Assembly: GCA_030067835.1 (NCBI GenBank)
Contig: CP092441.1
Span: forward strand, 930,001-994,000
Length of the DNA: 64,000 nt
Origin: Chakrabartyella piscis
GTDB taxonomy: Bacteria > Bacillota > Clostridia > Lachnospirales > Anaerotignaceae
Direction of reading: 5' to 3'
Shown piece by piece: positions 8,999 through 17,500 of the stretch. Position 1 is the stretch's first letter. Each line of letters starts with the position of its first letter. The notes under the pieces are model-generated. The model made no database searches. It had not been told where the DNA came from and was given only the letters and a program-made list of their open reading frames with translations. Position numbers and translations under genes: made by a program.

Positions 8999-9715
8999 AT
9001 GAACTTATGGAATATGGTCAATGAATTGAAATCTCCAGCGTATGAGTGGGTGGAGCTGAGTCGTTTGGTTACAGAAACAACTGTGCATCATCCTCTGTTC
9101 CCTGCTATGACCAGAAGGGAAATTTTGAACTTAAAAGAACATGGTGCTGCCAGCGAATGTTACGATTTGGTCAGCCAATATGGTACACATATCGATCCAC
9201 CCATTCACTTTACAGAAGGTGGTAGAACTTTGGATTTGATCACTGCACAGGAAATGCTATTCCCCCTTTGTGTCATTGATTTGACCAAGGAATTCCAAGG
9301 GAATCCAGATTATGAAATCACACCAGCAGATATTTTGGCTTGGGAAGAAACCAATGGCAAAATTCCTGAAAATGCTTTTGTGGCAATGCGTACAGGTTGG
9401 ACAGTAGAAGGTGCAAAGGATGCTGATGGTGAAGAACATTATCCTGGTTGGGGTGTTCCAGCTTTGGAATTGTTGGTGGAACGTGGCGTTGGTTGTATTG
9501 GACATGAACCAGCAGATACAGATCCTGCATGTAATGTAAAAACAGATGGTTGGCAAGCAGAAGGCTATTGGTTGGGACAAGATAAAATTCAAATTGAATT
9601 GATGATCAACTTGGAAACACTTCCGGTAACAGGTGGTATCATCTTCTGTGGATTCCCTCGTATCGAAGGTGGCAAAGGCTTCACAGCTCGTTGCGTGGCA
9701 ATTTTCCCCAAATAA
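8999..9715 (+). CDS. Cyclase family protein (kynurenine-formamidase-like metal hydrolase)
   Basis: 238 residues. The family signature is present as QYGTHIDPPIHFTEGGRT, where the two His and the Asp bind metal; the conserved HxGTHxDxPxH has lost its first His (Gln-Tyr-Gly here). A C-terminal ARCVAIFP is typical. Members hydrolyse formamides, cyclic amides or related esters. The substrate is unknown. ATG at 8999 lies 7 bases after GAGAGGAG; an in-frame TTG at 8993 is too close to that site. Divergent from the aminotransferase gene, so the two may act on the same amino-acid-derived compound, which is an inference. Confidence 0.85.
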   Translation: MNLWNMVNELKSPAYEWVELSRLVTETTVHHPLFPAMTRREILNLKEHGAASECYDLVSQYGTHIDPPIHFTEGGRTLDLITAQEMLFPLCVIDLTKEFQGNPDYEITPADILAWEETNGKIPENAFVAMRTGWTVEGAKDADGEEHYPGWGVPALELLVERGVGCIGHEPADTDPACNVKTDGWQAEGYWLGQDKIQIELMINLETLPVTGGIIFCGFPRIEGGKGFTARCVAIFPK

Positions 9716-9731
9716 AAAAATCTAAAAAATG

Positions 9732-9773
9732 AAATACCCTCAAACCAATCATATGGCTTGGGGGTATTTTTTA
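9732..9773. terminator. Intrinsic terminator after the cyclase gene
   Basis: Stem AAATACCC-TCAA-CC / GG-TTG-GGGGTATTTT with an ATCATAT loop and T-run. It lies between convergent genes and its A-tract/T-tract symmetry would let it work both ways. Confidence 0.85.
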
Positions 9774-9779
9774 TTTGAA

Positions 9780-10415
9780 TCAATCTAAAATTTCTTTGAA
9801 ATCTTCAATGTATTTGTCTGCTGTTGCAACAATTTCTTTGAAATCATCCATGGCAGTATCTTCGGCAACTGCATAAACGGTAAAACCACCAGACTTTGCA
9901 CCTTTGATGGCATACAAAGCATCTTCCATAACCAATGTGGATGCAATTGTGCCACCCATACGCTCCATTGCCACTTCATAGGGCAAACTGAAATCTTTGG
10001 AAGAATTGATTTCGGAACATGGCATAATGAATTCAAAATATTTGTGCAACTGCAAACGATCAATTGCAGGCAAAACAAAGCTGTTTTCCGATGCGGTTAA
10101 GATACACATTTTGGTACCTTTTGCATATTCTTGCTCCAAAAAGTTTAGTACATTTGGTTTCAATTGGACTATGTTGCGATAGGCATTGTCTACCACAGCA
10201 GCAATACCAGCAGCAATTTCTTCTGGTGTTTGTGGTACACCCAAAACAGAACTCATATGCTCACAAGTTTGTGTGATGGTGTGTTCTTTCATAAAATCGA
10301 AGAAACCATCTGGCGCAGAAATGCCAAATTTTGCCAAATAATCAATGCCAACAGTTCTCCAAACATGCATGGAAGCAAGTAAAGTTCCATCCAAATCAAA
10401 AATAATATGGTTCAT
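9780..10415 (-). CDS. HAD-superfamily phosphatase, PGMB/phosphoglycolate type
   Basis: 211 residues. Motif I is FDLDGTLL (nucleophile D7, acid D9), motif II CILTASENS, and motif III/IV includes LVMEDALYAIKGAKSGG. An alpha-helical cap lies between motifs I and II (about 16-80), placing it in subclass IA with beta-phosphoglucomutase and phosphoglycolate phosphatase. Motif IV has ED rather than the common DD or GDS. ATG at 10415 follows AAAGGAGTTATCTT. The substrate is unknown. The downstream fumarase is divergent. Confidence 0.88.
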   Translation of the reverse strand: MNHIIFDLDGTLLASMHVWRTVGIDYLAKFGISAPDGFFDFMKEHTITQTCEHMSSVLGVPQTPEEIAAGIAAVVDNAYRNIVQLKPNVLNFLEQEYAKGTKMCILTASENSFVLPAIDRLQLHKYFEFIMPCSEINSSKDFSLPYEVAMERMGGTIASTLVMEDALYAIKGAKSGGFTVYAVAEDTAMDDFKEIVATADKYIEDFKEILD

Positions 10416-10450
10416 AAGATAACTCCTTTTGTTTTACGATAAATAAACTT

Positions 10451-10478
10451 TGTAGGGACAACCCTTGGAGCTGTCCGC
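10451..10478 (+). repeat. TGTAGGG palindromic repeat
   Basis: Single copy between the divergent HAD phosphatase and fumarase genes: TGTAGGG, stem GGACA / TGTCC with a GGAG-containing loop, CCGC end. Imperfect stem. Confidence 0.7.
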
Positions 10479-10629
10479 CATGAAATGCGATGAATTTAGT
10501 TCTTTTGCAGTGTATCATTATTCCAAAGAAAAAACAACAGGTTCCCATAAATTTTGCAGAAGATATACCCAGTGAAGAAATTTTATGGTATGATAAAAAT
10601 AATGTCGTATTTTGAAAAGGAGAAGAATT

Positions 10630-11994
10630 ATGGAATATCGTATTGAAACAGATTCTATGGGCGAAATCAGAGTCCCAGTTGGCGTATATTGGGGTGCACA
10701 AACCCAAAGAAGTTTGGAAAACTTTAAAATTGGAACAGAAAAAATTCCAGTTGAAGTGATTCGTGCTTTTGCAATTCTCAAAAAAGCAGTGGCAAATGCA
10801 AATCATCGTTTGGGCAAATTGGACGCAGAAAAATGTGGTGTCATAGGTCAAGTTTGTGACGAAATCTTGGCTGGCAAATTGGATGACCAATTCCCATTGG
10901 CAGTTTGGCAGACAGGTAGCGGCACACAATCCAATATGAATGTCAATGAAGTTGTGGCGAATCGTGGCAATGAGATAGCAGGCAAAAAATTGTTGCATCC
11001 CAATGACCATGTGAATATGTCCCAAAGCTCCAACGATACCTTCCCAACAGCAATGCACATTGCAGCAGTTTTGGAAACCAAAAACCAACTTTTGCCAGCT
11101 GTGGAACGTATGATTGGTGAGCTTCTTCGTTTGGAAGTAGAAAATGCAAATATTGTGAAAACAGGTAGAACCCATTTGCAAGATGCAACTCCTATTTCCT
11201 TTGGTCAAGAAATCAGTGGTTGGAGAAATATGTTGGAAAAATCCAAAAAGATGATTGCAATGAGTTTGGTGGAAGTGGCAGAATTGGCTCTTGGTGGTAC
11301 AGCTGTTGGAACTGGTCTCAATGCACCAGAAGGCTTTGGAGAAGCGGCAGCAGAAGAGGTAACCAAATTAACAGGCGAATCCTTCATCACAGCAGAAAAT
11401 AAATTCCACGCTTTGACAGCAAAGGATGAATTGGTGTTTGCTCATGGTGCCATCAAATCATTGGCAGCAAATCTTATGAAAATTGCAAATGATGTGCGTT
11501 GGCTTTCCAGTGGTCCTCGTTGTGGTTTGGGTGAAATCTTCATCCCTGAAAACGAACCAGGTAGCTCCATTATGCCAGGTAAGGTGAATCCTACCCAATG
11601 TGAAGCAGTGACTATGGTTGCTGTACAAGTTATGGCAAACGATACTGCAATTGGTTTGTGTGCATCCCAAGGGAATTTTGAACTCAATGTATATATGCCT
11701 GTATGTATCGAAAACTTCTTGCAATCTGTACGTTTGCTTGCAGATGGCTTGGATTCCTTTAGAGAACATTGCGTTTCTGGTATTGTTGCAAATGAAGAAA
11801 AAATGGCAGAAAACTTGCATCGTTCTTTGATGCTTGTGACTTGCCTCAATCCATATATCGGCTATGAAAATGCAGCCAAAACAGCAAAGAAAGCACATAA
11901 AGAAAATATTTCCTTGAAAGAATCCTGTGTGTCCCTTGGGTTCTTGACAGAAGAAAAATTTGATGAAGTATTCAAACCAGAGGAAATGATCTAA
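10630..11994 (+). CDS. fumC: Class II fumarate hydratase
   Basis: 454 residues, full length. Reversible hydration of fumarate to L-malate by a cytoplasmic tetramer. Visible signatures are WQTGSGTQSNMNVNEV, SSNDTFPTAMH, GRTHLQDATPISFGQE (catalytic His) and the superfamily signature GSSIMPGKVNPTQCE with the mobile-loop serines. ATG at 10630 lies 7 bases after AAAAGGAGA; an upstream in-frame TTG at 10612 precedes that site and is rejected. With the malic enzyme downstream it links fumarate, malate and pyruvate. Confidence 0.97.
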   Translation: MEYRIETDSMGEIRVPVGVYWGAQTQRSLENFKIGTEKIPVEVIRAFAILKKAVANANHRLGKLDAEKCGVIGQVCDEILAGKLDDQFPLAVWQTGSGTQSNMNVNEVVANRGNEIAGKKLLHPNDHVNMSQSSNDTFPTAMHIAAVLETKNQLLPAVERMIGELLRLEVENANIVKTGRTHLQDATPISFGQEISGWRNMLEKSKKMIAMSLVEVAELALGGTAVGTGLNAPEGFGEAAAEEVTKLTGESFITAENKFHALTAKDELVFAHGAIKSLAANLMKIANDVRWLSSGPRCGLGEIFIPENEPGSSIMPGKVNPTQCEAVTMVAVQVMANDTAIGLCASQGNFELNVYMPVCIENFLQSVRLLADGLDSFREHCVSGIVANEEKMAENLHRSLMLVTCLNPYIGYENAAKTAKKAHKENISLKESCVSLGFLTEEKFDEVFKPEEMI

Positions 11995-12017
11995 AATAAG
12001 AATACAAAAATATCAGA

Positions 12018-12043
12018 TGTAGGGTTGATTCACGAATCAACCG
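12018..12043 (+). repeat. TGTAGGG palindromic repeat, GATTCACGAATC class, ahead of the REP transposase
   Basis: Flank TGTAGGG, stem GTTGATTC / GAATCAAC around ACG, then CGC. It sits 16 bases before the start of the REP-associated transposase pseudogene. Repeats next to the transposase are the arrangement expected for RAYT genes and their REP elements. Confidence 0.8.
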
Positions 12044-12168
12044 CAAATAGGTGTTGTGATGGAATTACCCAAACGAAAAAGAAACCGATTACGGGAATAT
12101 GATTATAGTCAAATGGGTGTATATTTTGTAACCATATGTGCCCACAACAAACAGCCGATTTTTGGAAC

Positions 12169-12195
12169 TGTAGGGGCGATTCACGAATCGCCCGA
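12169..12195 (+). repeat. Palindromic repeat inserted in frame in the transposase gene
   Basis: TGTAGGGG, stem GCGATTC / GAATCGC around ACG, then CCGA. It is read through in frame in the N-terminal half of the transposase between FGTV and NKIQLSSCG. Same class as 12018-12043 and 44093-44118. Confidence 0.8.
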
Positions 12196-12349
12196 AAACA
12201 AAATTCAATTGTCATCATGTGGCGTCATAGTAGAATCCGTTATCATAGATTTGGAACAACGATATCCAAATGTGAAAATTGATAAGTATGTAATTATGCC
12301 AAATCATATCCATTTGATGATACGTTTGCTGGAAAGGATGAGGATATAG

Positions 12350-12377
12350 AGCGGTCGATTCGTGAATCGACCCTACA
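12350..12377 (-). repeat. Second palindromic repeat inside the transposase, opposite orientation
   Basis: AGCGGTCGATTC / GAATCGACC then CTACAAG; the reverse complement has the usual TGTAGGG start. It lies at the join of the two reading frames and is open in the downstream frame (ERSIRESTLQGRS). Confidence 0.8.
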
Positions 12378-12605
12378 AGGGCGTTCAGAATTATCCAAGG
12401 TGGTTGGGTATTTGAAGATGAATGCATCCAAAAGAATACATGAAACGCAACCGAATTTACAAGTTTGGCAACGTTCCTTCCATGAACACATCATCCGCAA
12501 CGAGAAAACATACCTTAAAATCTGGCAATACATAGACGAAAACCAACAGAAATGGCAAGAGGATTGCTATTTTACACCATAAATAAAATCAATCAGGAGG
12601 ACAAC

Positions 12606-13781
12606 ATGACATTAGACGAAAAAGCACTACAATTACATTATGAAATGCAAGGGAAAATTGAAGTAATTTCCAGAAAACCAGTAGAAACTAGAGAAGATTT
12701 ATCCATGCTTTACACACCAGGCGTTGCTGAACCTTGTCGTGTCATTGCAAAAGACGAAGAAAAATCCTTTGAACTCACAAGACGTTCCAACTTGGTTGCA
12801 GTTGTGACAGATGGTTCCGCTGTTCTTGGTTTGGGCAACATTGGACCTTCTGCTGGTATGCCAGTTATGGAAGGAAAATGCGTATTGTTCAAAGAATTTG
12901 GTGATGTGGACGCATTTCCAATTTGCATCGATTCCAATGATGTGGATACCATTGTACAAACAGTGTACTTGATTTCCAAAAGCTTTGGCGGCATCAATTT
13001 GGAAGATATTTCTGCACCACGTTGTTTTGAAATCGAAGCAAAACTCAAAGAGATTTGTGACATTCCTGTATTCCATGATGACCAACATGGTACTGCAATT
13101 GTGGTTGCAGCGGCTATGATGAATGCCATGAAAGTGGTTGGCAAAAAAATGGGGGACGTGAAAATTGTCATCAATGGTGCTGGTGCTGCTGGTATTGCCA
13201 TTGGTAAATTCCTCATTTCCATGGGATTTGGCAACATTGTTATGTGTGATATCAATGGTATCATTTGTGAAGGTGATGCAGGTCTTAATGCAGGTCAAGA
13301 AGAAATTTCTCATATCAGCAATTTGAACAAAGAAAAAGGGTTGTTGGCAGATGCACTCAAAGGTGCTGATGCATTTATCGGTGTTTCCAGACCAAACATG
13401 GTGACTAAAGAAATGGTTTCCACAATGGACAAACCAATCATCTTTGCAATGGCAAACCCAACACCAGAAATTATGCCAGAAGAAGCAAAAGCTGGTGGTG
13501 CTATGGTCATTGGTACAGGTAGATCTGATTTCCCAAATCAAATCAACAATGTTTTGGTATTCCCAGGCTTATTCAAAGGTGCTTTGGCAGTACGCTCCAA
13601 AGAAATTTCAGAAGCAATGAAAATGAGAGCAGCATATGCCCTAGCGGATTTGATTCCAGAAAGCGAATTGCATGCTGAAAATATCATTCCTTCTGCTTTG
13701 GATAAAACTGTGGCAGATGCAGTTGCAAAAGCGGTTGCTGATGTTGCAATTGAAGAAGGTACTGCAAGAATTGGTAGATAA
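12606..13781 (+). CDS. NAD(P)-dependent malic enzyme
   Basis: 391 residues, the short bacterial form. It oxidatively decarboxylates L-malate to pyruvate. The N-terminal malic domain has SMLYTPGVAEPCR (catalytic Tyr), TDGSAVLGLGNIGP, MEGKCVLFKEFGDVDAFPIC and the metal site FHDDQHGTA. The C-terminal NAD-binding domain shows INGAGAAGIAIG and FAMANPTPEI. ATG at 12606 follows AGGAGG at 12595-12600. It comes after the transposase remnant and, further up, fumarase, giving fumarate to malate to pyruvate. Cofactor preference (NAD versus NADP) is not certain from motifs alone. Confidence 0.95.
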   Translation: MTLDEKALQLHYEMQGKIEVISRKPVETREDLSMLYTPGVAEPCRVIAKDEEKSFELTRRSNLVAVVTDGSAVLGLGNIGPSAGMPVMEGKCVLFKEFGDVDAFPICIDSNDVDTIVQTVYLISKSFGGINLEDISAPRCFEIEAKLKEICDIPVFHDDQHGTAIVVAAAMMNAMKVVGKKMGDVKIVINGAGAAGIAIGKFLISMGFGNIVMCDINGIICEGDAGLNAGQEEISHISNLNKEKGLLADALKGADAFIGVSRPNMVTKEMVSTMDKPIIFAMANPTPEIMPEEAKAGGAMVIGTGRSDFPNQINNVLVFPGLFKGALAVRSKEISEAMKMRAAYALADLIPESELHAENIIPSALDKTVADAVAKAVADVAIEEGTARIGR

Positions 13782-13806
13782 ATTGTATCAAAGTGTATTT
13801 GACATA

Positions 13807-13963
13807 TGTAGGGGCAGATTCTATATCTGCCCGTTTGCAATAATATAAATGTCCCATTTTAAGATATGTGTGCCTAGAAATTAGGGTGGACGGGTGCACA
13901 CATAGGTGCACCCTTACGATACACCATCATAAAATGTAGGGGATGGCGTCCTCGACATCCCGT
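13807..13963. repeat. Three palindromic repeats after the malic enzyme gene
   Basis: Copies at 13807-13834 (plus; stem GGCAGAT / ATCTGCC, loop TCTAT), 13890-13918 (minus; GGGTGCAC / GTGCACCC) and 13935-13963 (plus; GGGATG / CATCCC around GCGTCCTCGA). All have the TGTAGGG and CCGT flanks in their own orientation. Three different stem classes lie within 160 bases. Confidence 0.8.
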
Positions 13964-13996
13964 TGTGAATCACTACAAATAGAAGTGAGATGCACC

Positions 13997-14080
13997 TGTA
14001 GAGCAAGGGCTCACCGCCAAAGAAGTGGCGGTCACACGTAGTGTGATTTTGCTTGCAAAATGATGACCTCTACTCTTGCC
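13997..14080 (+). repeat. Compound 84-base structured repeat, copy 1
   Basis: It starts TGTAGAGCAAG and closes with CTCTTGCC (outer stem). Inside are two hairpins: ACCGCCA / TGGCGGT, and ATTTTG / CAAAAT around CTTG. It differs from the copy at 27153-27236 at only about three positions in 84, so the two are recently related or under constraint. The framing resembles the simple repeats with extra structure placed in the loop. Confidence 0.8.
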
Positions 14081-14120
14081 GTTATAAATTGCCACAAATA
14101 TCAATTTATAACTGTAACCA

Positions 14121-14146
14121 ACGGGTGACGAAACGTCACCCCTACA
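14121..14146 (-). repeat. TGTAGGG palindromic repeat
   Basis: ACGGGTGACG / CGTCACCCCTACA around AAA; the reverse complement has the usual flanks. It lies 95 bases before the cobalamin riboswitch. Confidence 0.8.
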
Positions 14147-14239
14147 AAACAAACATCACTACACAAAATAAGCATTTGGTGAACAAATACAACTTTCTTT
14201 CAGAATCATTGACGAAACCCATCTTTCGTGATACCCTAA

Positions 14240-14450
14240 TACCATATCAAAATGGTTTGTATTCCTTGGTTATGGACAGTCAGGGAATAGAGGAAACAGG
14301 GTGTAATTCCCTACGGACCCGCCGCTGTAAGTGTGGAGTATCCTTCTTCATCAAAAAATGGTGCAATGAAAATTGGTCACTGGGCAACTGGGAAGGCTAG
14401 AAGGAAACGCAAGAGAAATCTACAAGCACAAGTCAGAAGAACTGCAAACC
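14240..14450 (+). promoter_or_regulatory. Cobalamin riboswitch
   Basis: Conserved core elements appear in the right order: GGGAA near 14284, GGAAACAGGGTGTAATTCCC near 14292-14311, GGACCCGCCGCTGTAA at about 14315-14330, TGGTCACTGG then ACTGGGAAGGC at about 14372-14398, and the 3' partner AAGTCAGAAGAACTGC at about 14431-14446. These match the cobalamin aptamer consensus (GCCNCTGTAA box, CACTGG/GGGAAGGC arms). A terminator follows at 14511-14547, then the SLH/DUF4430 gene. High adenosyl- or methylcobalamin would be expected to switch the gene off. Confidence 0.92.
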
Positions 14451-14510
14451 TATATATTGACTCTAAACATCAACGATAAGATGTTTGGTTTTATTTGCGT
14501 TAGATAAATG

Positions 14511-14547
14511 GCTATGGCAATCTTTTTTGGTTGTCATGGCTTTTTTT
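14511..14547 (+). terminator. Riboswitch expression-platform terminator
   Basis: Ten-bp stem GCTATGGCAA / TTGTCATGGC with a T-rich loop followed by seven T residues, placed between the cobalamin aptamer and the start of the next gene. A competing hairpin AAACATC / GATGTTT at about 14465-14487 could be part of the switching mechanism. Confidence 0.8.
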
Positions 14548-14577
14548 ATGGGGATATGAAAAAGAAGGAGCAAATCA

Positions 14578-17500
14578 ATGAAAAGAATGAAACTCAAAAA
14601 ACAACTTTTGGCAATGACAATGGCTTGTACCATGTTATTTTCATCCATACCAACCTTTGCTATGGAAGATACAACCAGTGAAACCACTCCAAGTGTGCAA
14701 CAAGAAACAGTATCAGATGCAGTAGACAATATGGATACTGTAGTCGAGGAAACCACAAATTCTTTGGAAGATACAAATGAAGTTGTCACAGAAGAAACCA
14801 TTACACCAGAAGCAGAAATAACACCAGAAGCAGAAATAACACCAGAAGCAGAAATAACACCAGAATCTGATGAAGAAGTAGCACCAGAGACTGAATCTGA
14901 TACAGAAACAGAAGTAGAATCAGAAATAACACCAGAAACAGAAGATACAACCACAGAAAATAATGTTTTGGATACAGAAGAACCGCAATTAGAGGAAGAA
15001 CCACCAGTAGAAGAAGAATTACAATTAGAAGAAGGATTACAATTAGAAGAAGAAATCCTTGAAGAATTGGCGATTTTAGAAGAAGTATCCAGTCCAACAT
15101 TTGACACATTCAATGTCTTGACAACTTCCTTTGTTTCAGGGGAATGGGTGACCAATACCACCTTTGATGCAGAAGTATATGAATACAACTTGAACTTGAA
15201 GCTCTATACCACAAGTTCCATTGGTATTTCTTCCACAACTTCCTTTGATTCTGAAATTTATGAGGTGGAAATCACATACACCGATAGTACAGGCACAGAA
15301 AAAATAACAGCTCTAACCACCAATAAATATACAACTTTTTCTAATTTTGGATATGGAACAACGGATTTTGTGGTGTGCATCAGCGAAATTGCAAATCCAG
15401 AAAATAGCACAACCTACACCTTCTACATTACAAGACCTTATTCTGATGTGAATACTTTTTCCAGTACAGGAATTGTGGTGGCACCAGTGGGACGTGATAT
15501 CCTTTCCACAATGTACAAAGGTGTTACAGAAGGTACTTTCTTCCAAATGATAGATGGTTTGGAAACAGAAAACACAGGTATTTCCACAACAGTCAACGAA
15601 TATAATTCTTATTTTTTGGATGCTTTGGAAAGCTTTTCTTTGACACTATCAACACTTACCACAGAAGAAGCAATGCGTTATAGCACAGATAATGGCATTA
15701 CTTGGACAGACATATCCGATACCATCATTTTGGAATTTGATGCATCCAATCAAATGGATGTTTTGGTGCAATTGGTTTCAGGAAACGATATGGTATACAA
15801 CAATGGCTTTGATGACCCAGAAAACATCAATACCTATGTGCTTCATATCTATTCTGTGGATGTGGCATCAAATTCAGCACAAATCTTAACAGCAGTGGCA
15901 GAAACAGGCTATATTTCAGCACCATTTACACCAGAAAACAACAGCTATCTTGTATTGCAAGAAAGTGGTATTACAACAGATACCATTACCTATACCATTT
16001 CTGAAGGTGCAACTGCTTGGTTGGGTAATGTGGAACAGGTAGCAGAAAATGGTCAGTATACACTTGTTTTGACAACTTCCAATCAAACAATTGATGTGGT
16101 TGCAGAAGATGGTAGCATCACCAATTCCTATGTATTTCGTGCTTATACCACATCAGCAGCAGATATGCCAGATTATGTGGTGGATTATTTACCAATCAAT
16201 TCCCAATACACCAATGCCACTACTGGAATGTATCCAGAATATACCTTGATGGGAACTGTAAAATCACTTGGTAATTTTGGTGGATACATCACCTATTATT
16301 ATGAAAATGGCATCACCAACAATCCAAATAACATGTATGGTATGGATTTCTATGTCAATGGCAATTCTTCATCTGTAGGTGGCAGTCTTGGAGAAGTGGG
16401 TCAGGTTTGGGTATCAGAGGATAACGAAACTTGGTATGCATTGGCAGGTAGCGAACATTATGAAGATAGCACCATTTGGGACTATGAAGTGACCTATTCC
16501 AAATTGAGCAGTGGCAAAACATCTTGGGTGGATAACCAAGGAAACACCAGTGCAAGTGCCTATTCCACAGGTGCATATCCCGTTGTATCCAACTACCCAC
16601 TTCATGATTTTACAGGTCAAACAGAAGGAATTACATTGACAGGAATTGTGTTGCCATCACAAGAAGATGGAACTATTATGGGGTCTGGTACCACAGCTTC
16701 CTTTGCAGCAGCAGCTTCCTTTGGATATGTAGATTACTACACAGCAACCACCTATCCATCTTCCAATAACTATTGTGTTTTGGATAAAAATTCTTATATC
16801 GCATCACCAGCAAATGCAAATGGTTTTGACTTGACTTGGGCAGTGGATGCAGATGGTTTGCCAGTTGATGTAGAAGATAAAGAATTCCATTATGTGAAGG
16901 TGGTGACAGCATCTAATATTTGGGCAGGTGCATTTGGTGAGAAGTCAACAGAAGTGGCAGCGGTGATTCGCACCACACCACAAGAAACAGCAGTTGGCAC
17001 AACAGAAGCACCAGAGAAAATTGTGATTTCATCTGTATTGGGTGATATTCCAGTCAATATCGAAGAAGGCAAAATGGTATATTCTGTGTCTGTAGAAGAT
17101 GCGAAATACATTTCCATTTCAGTAGAAAATCAGAATGCAGATGACAATGTGTATGTCAACAACCAACGCATTGCAGATGGAGATATGGCAACTGGTTTTG
17201 TGGTGACAAAAGACGATACCACTTTGGTGCGTGTCATTGTACAAAATGGCGACAAAGAACCAGTGATTTATTTATTGCAATTGACTGGCAATGCTTCTGG
17301 TGATGCAGATGGTATTGAAGCATTGTATGTAGATGTGGCAGGTAGCGTACGTGAAGCAACAAAGGGAAATGATGGAAATTATACAGCCAGTGTTGCCTAT
17401 ACCATTGATTCCATTGGGATTTTACCAATTACAACAGAAGTGTACACCATCAATGATGAAACACCACAGGAATCTTATATTTTGGTAACTGGAGCAAATG

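Larger units (their letters stand above)
12059..12582 (+). pseudogene. REP-associated tyrosine transposase (RAYT, Y1_Tnp), frameshifted and carrying two palindromic repeats
   Basis: The first part (12059-12349) reads MELPKRKRNRLREYDYSQMG and continues with VYFVTICAHN (metal-site region) and YVIMPNHIHLMIR, the HUH motif of Y1 transposases. It ends at a TAG. The family's C-terminal half continues in the next frame (about 12337-12582: SELSKVVGYLKMNASKR, WQRSFHEHIIR, YLKIWQYIDENQQKW), so one frameshift between 12319 and 12349 separates the halves. The expected tyrosine lies in the C-terminal part. Two repeats of the window-wide palindromic family lie inside the gene, at 12169-12195 (in frame, read as GAIHESPE) and 12350-12377 (opposite orientation). 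Single-strand nicking at such palindromes is the known role of this family. Confidence 0.85.

Noticed and set aside
14053-14400. Plus-strand open frame of 115 codons before the SLH gene
   Set aside because: It runs through a compound repeat, a palindromic repeat and the cobalamin aptamer; the sequence is explained by RNA structure, not protein.
14806-14870. Short direct DNA repeats that could suggest an array
   Set aside because: These are 18-base units encoding tandem ITPEAE in the stalk of the SLH protein; no spacers, so not CRISPR.
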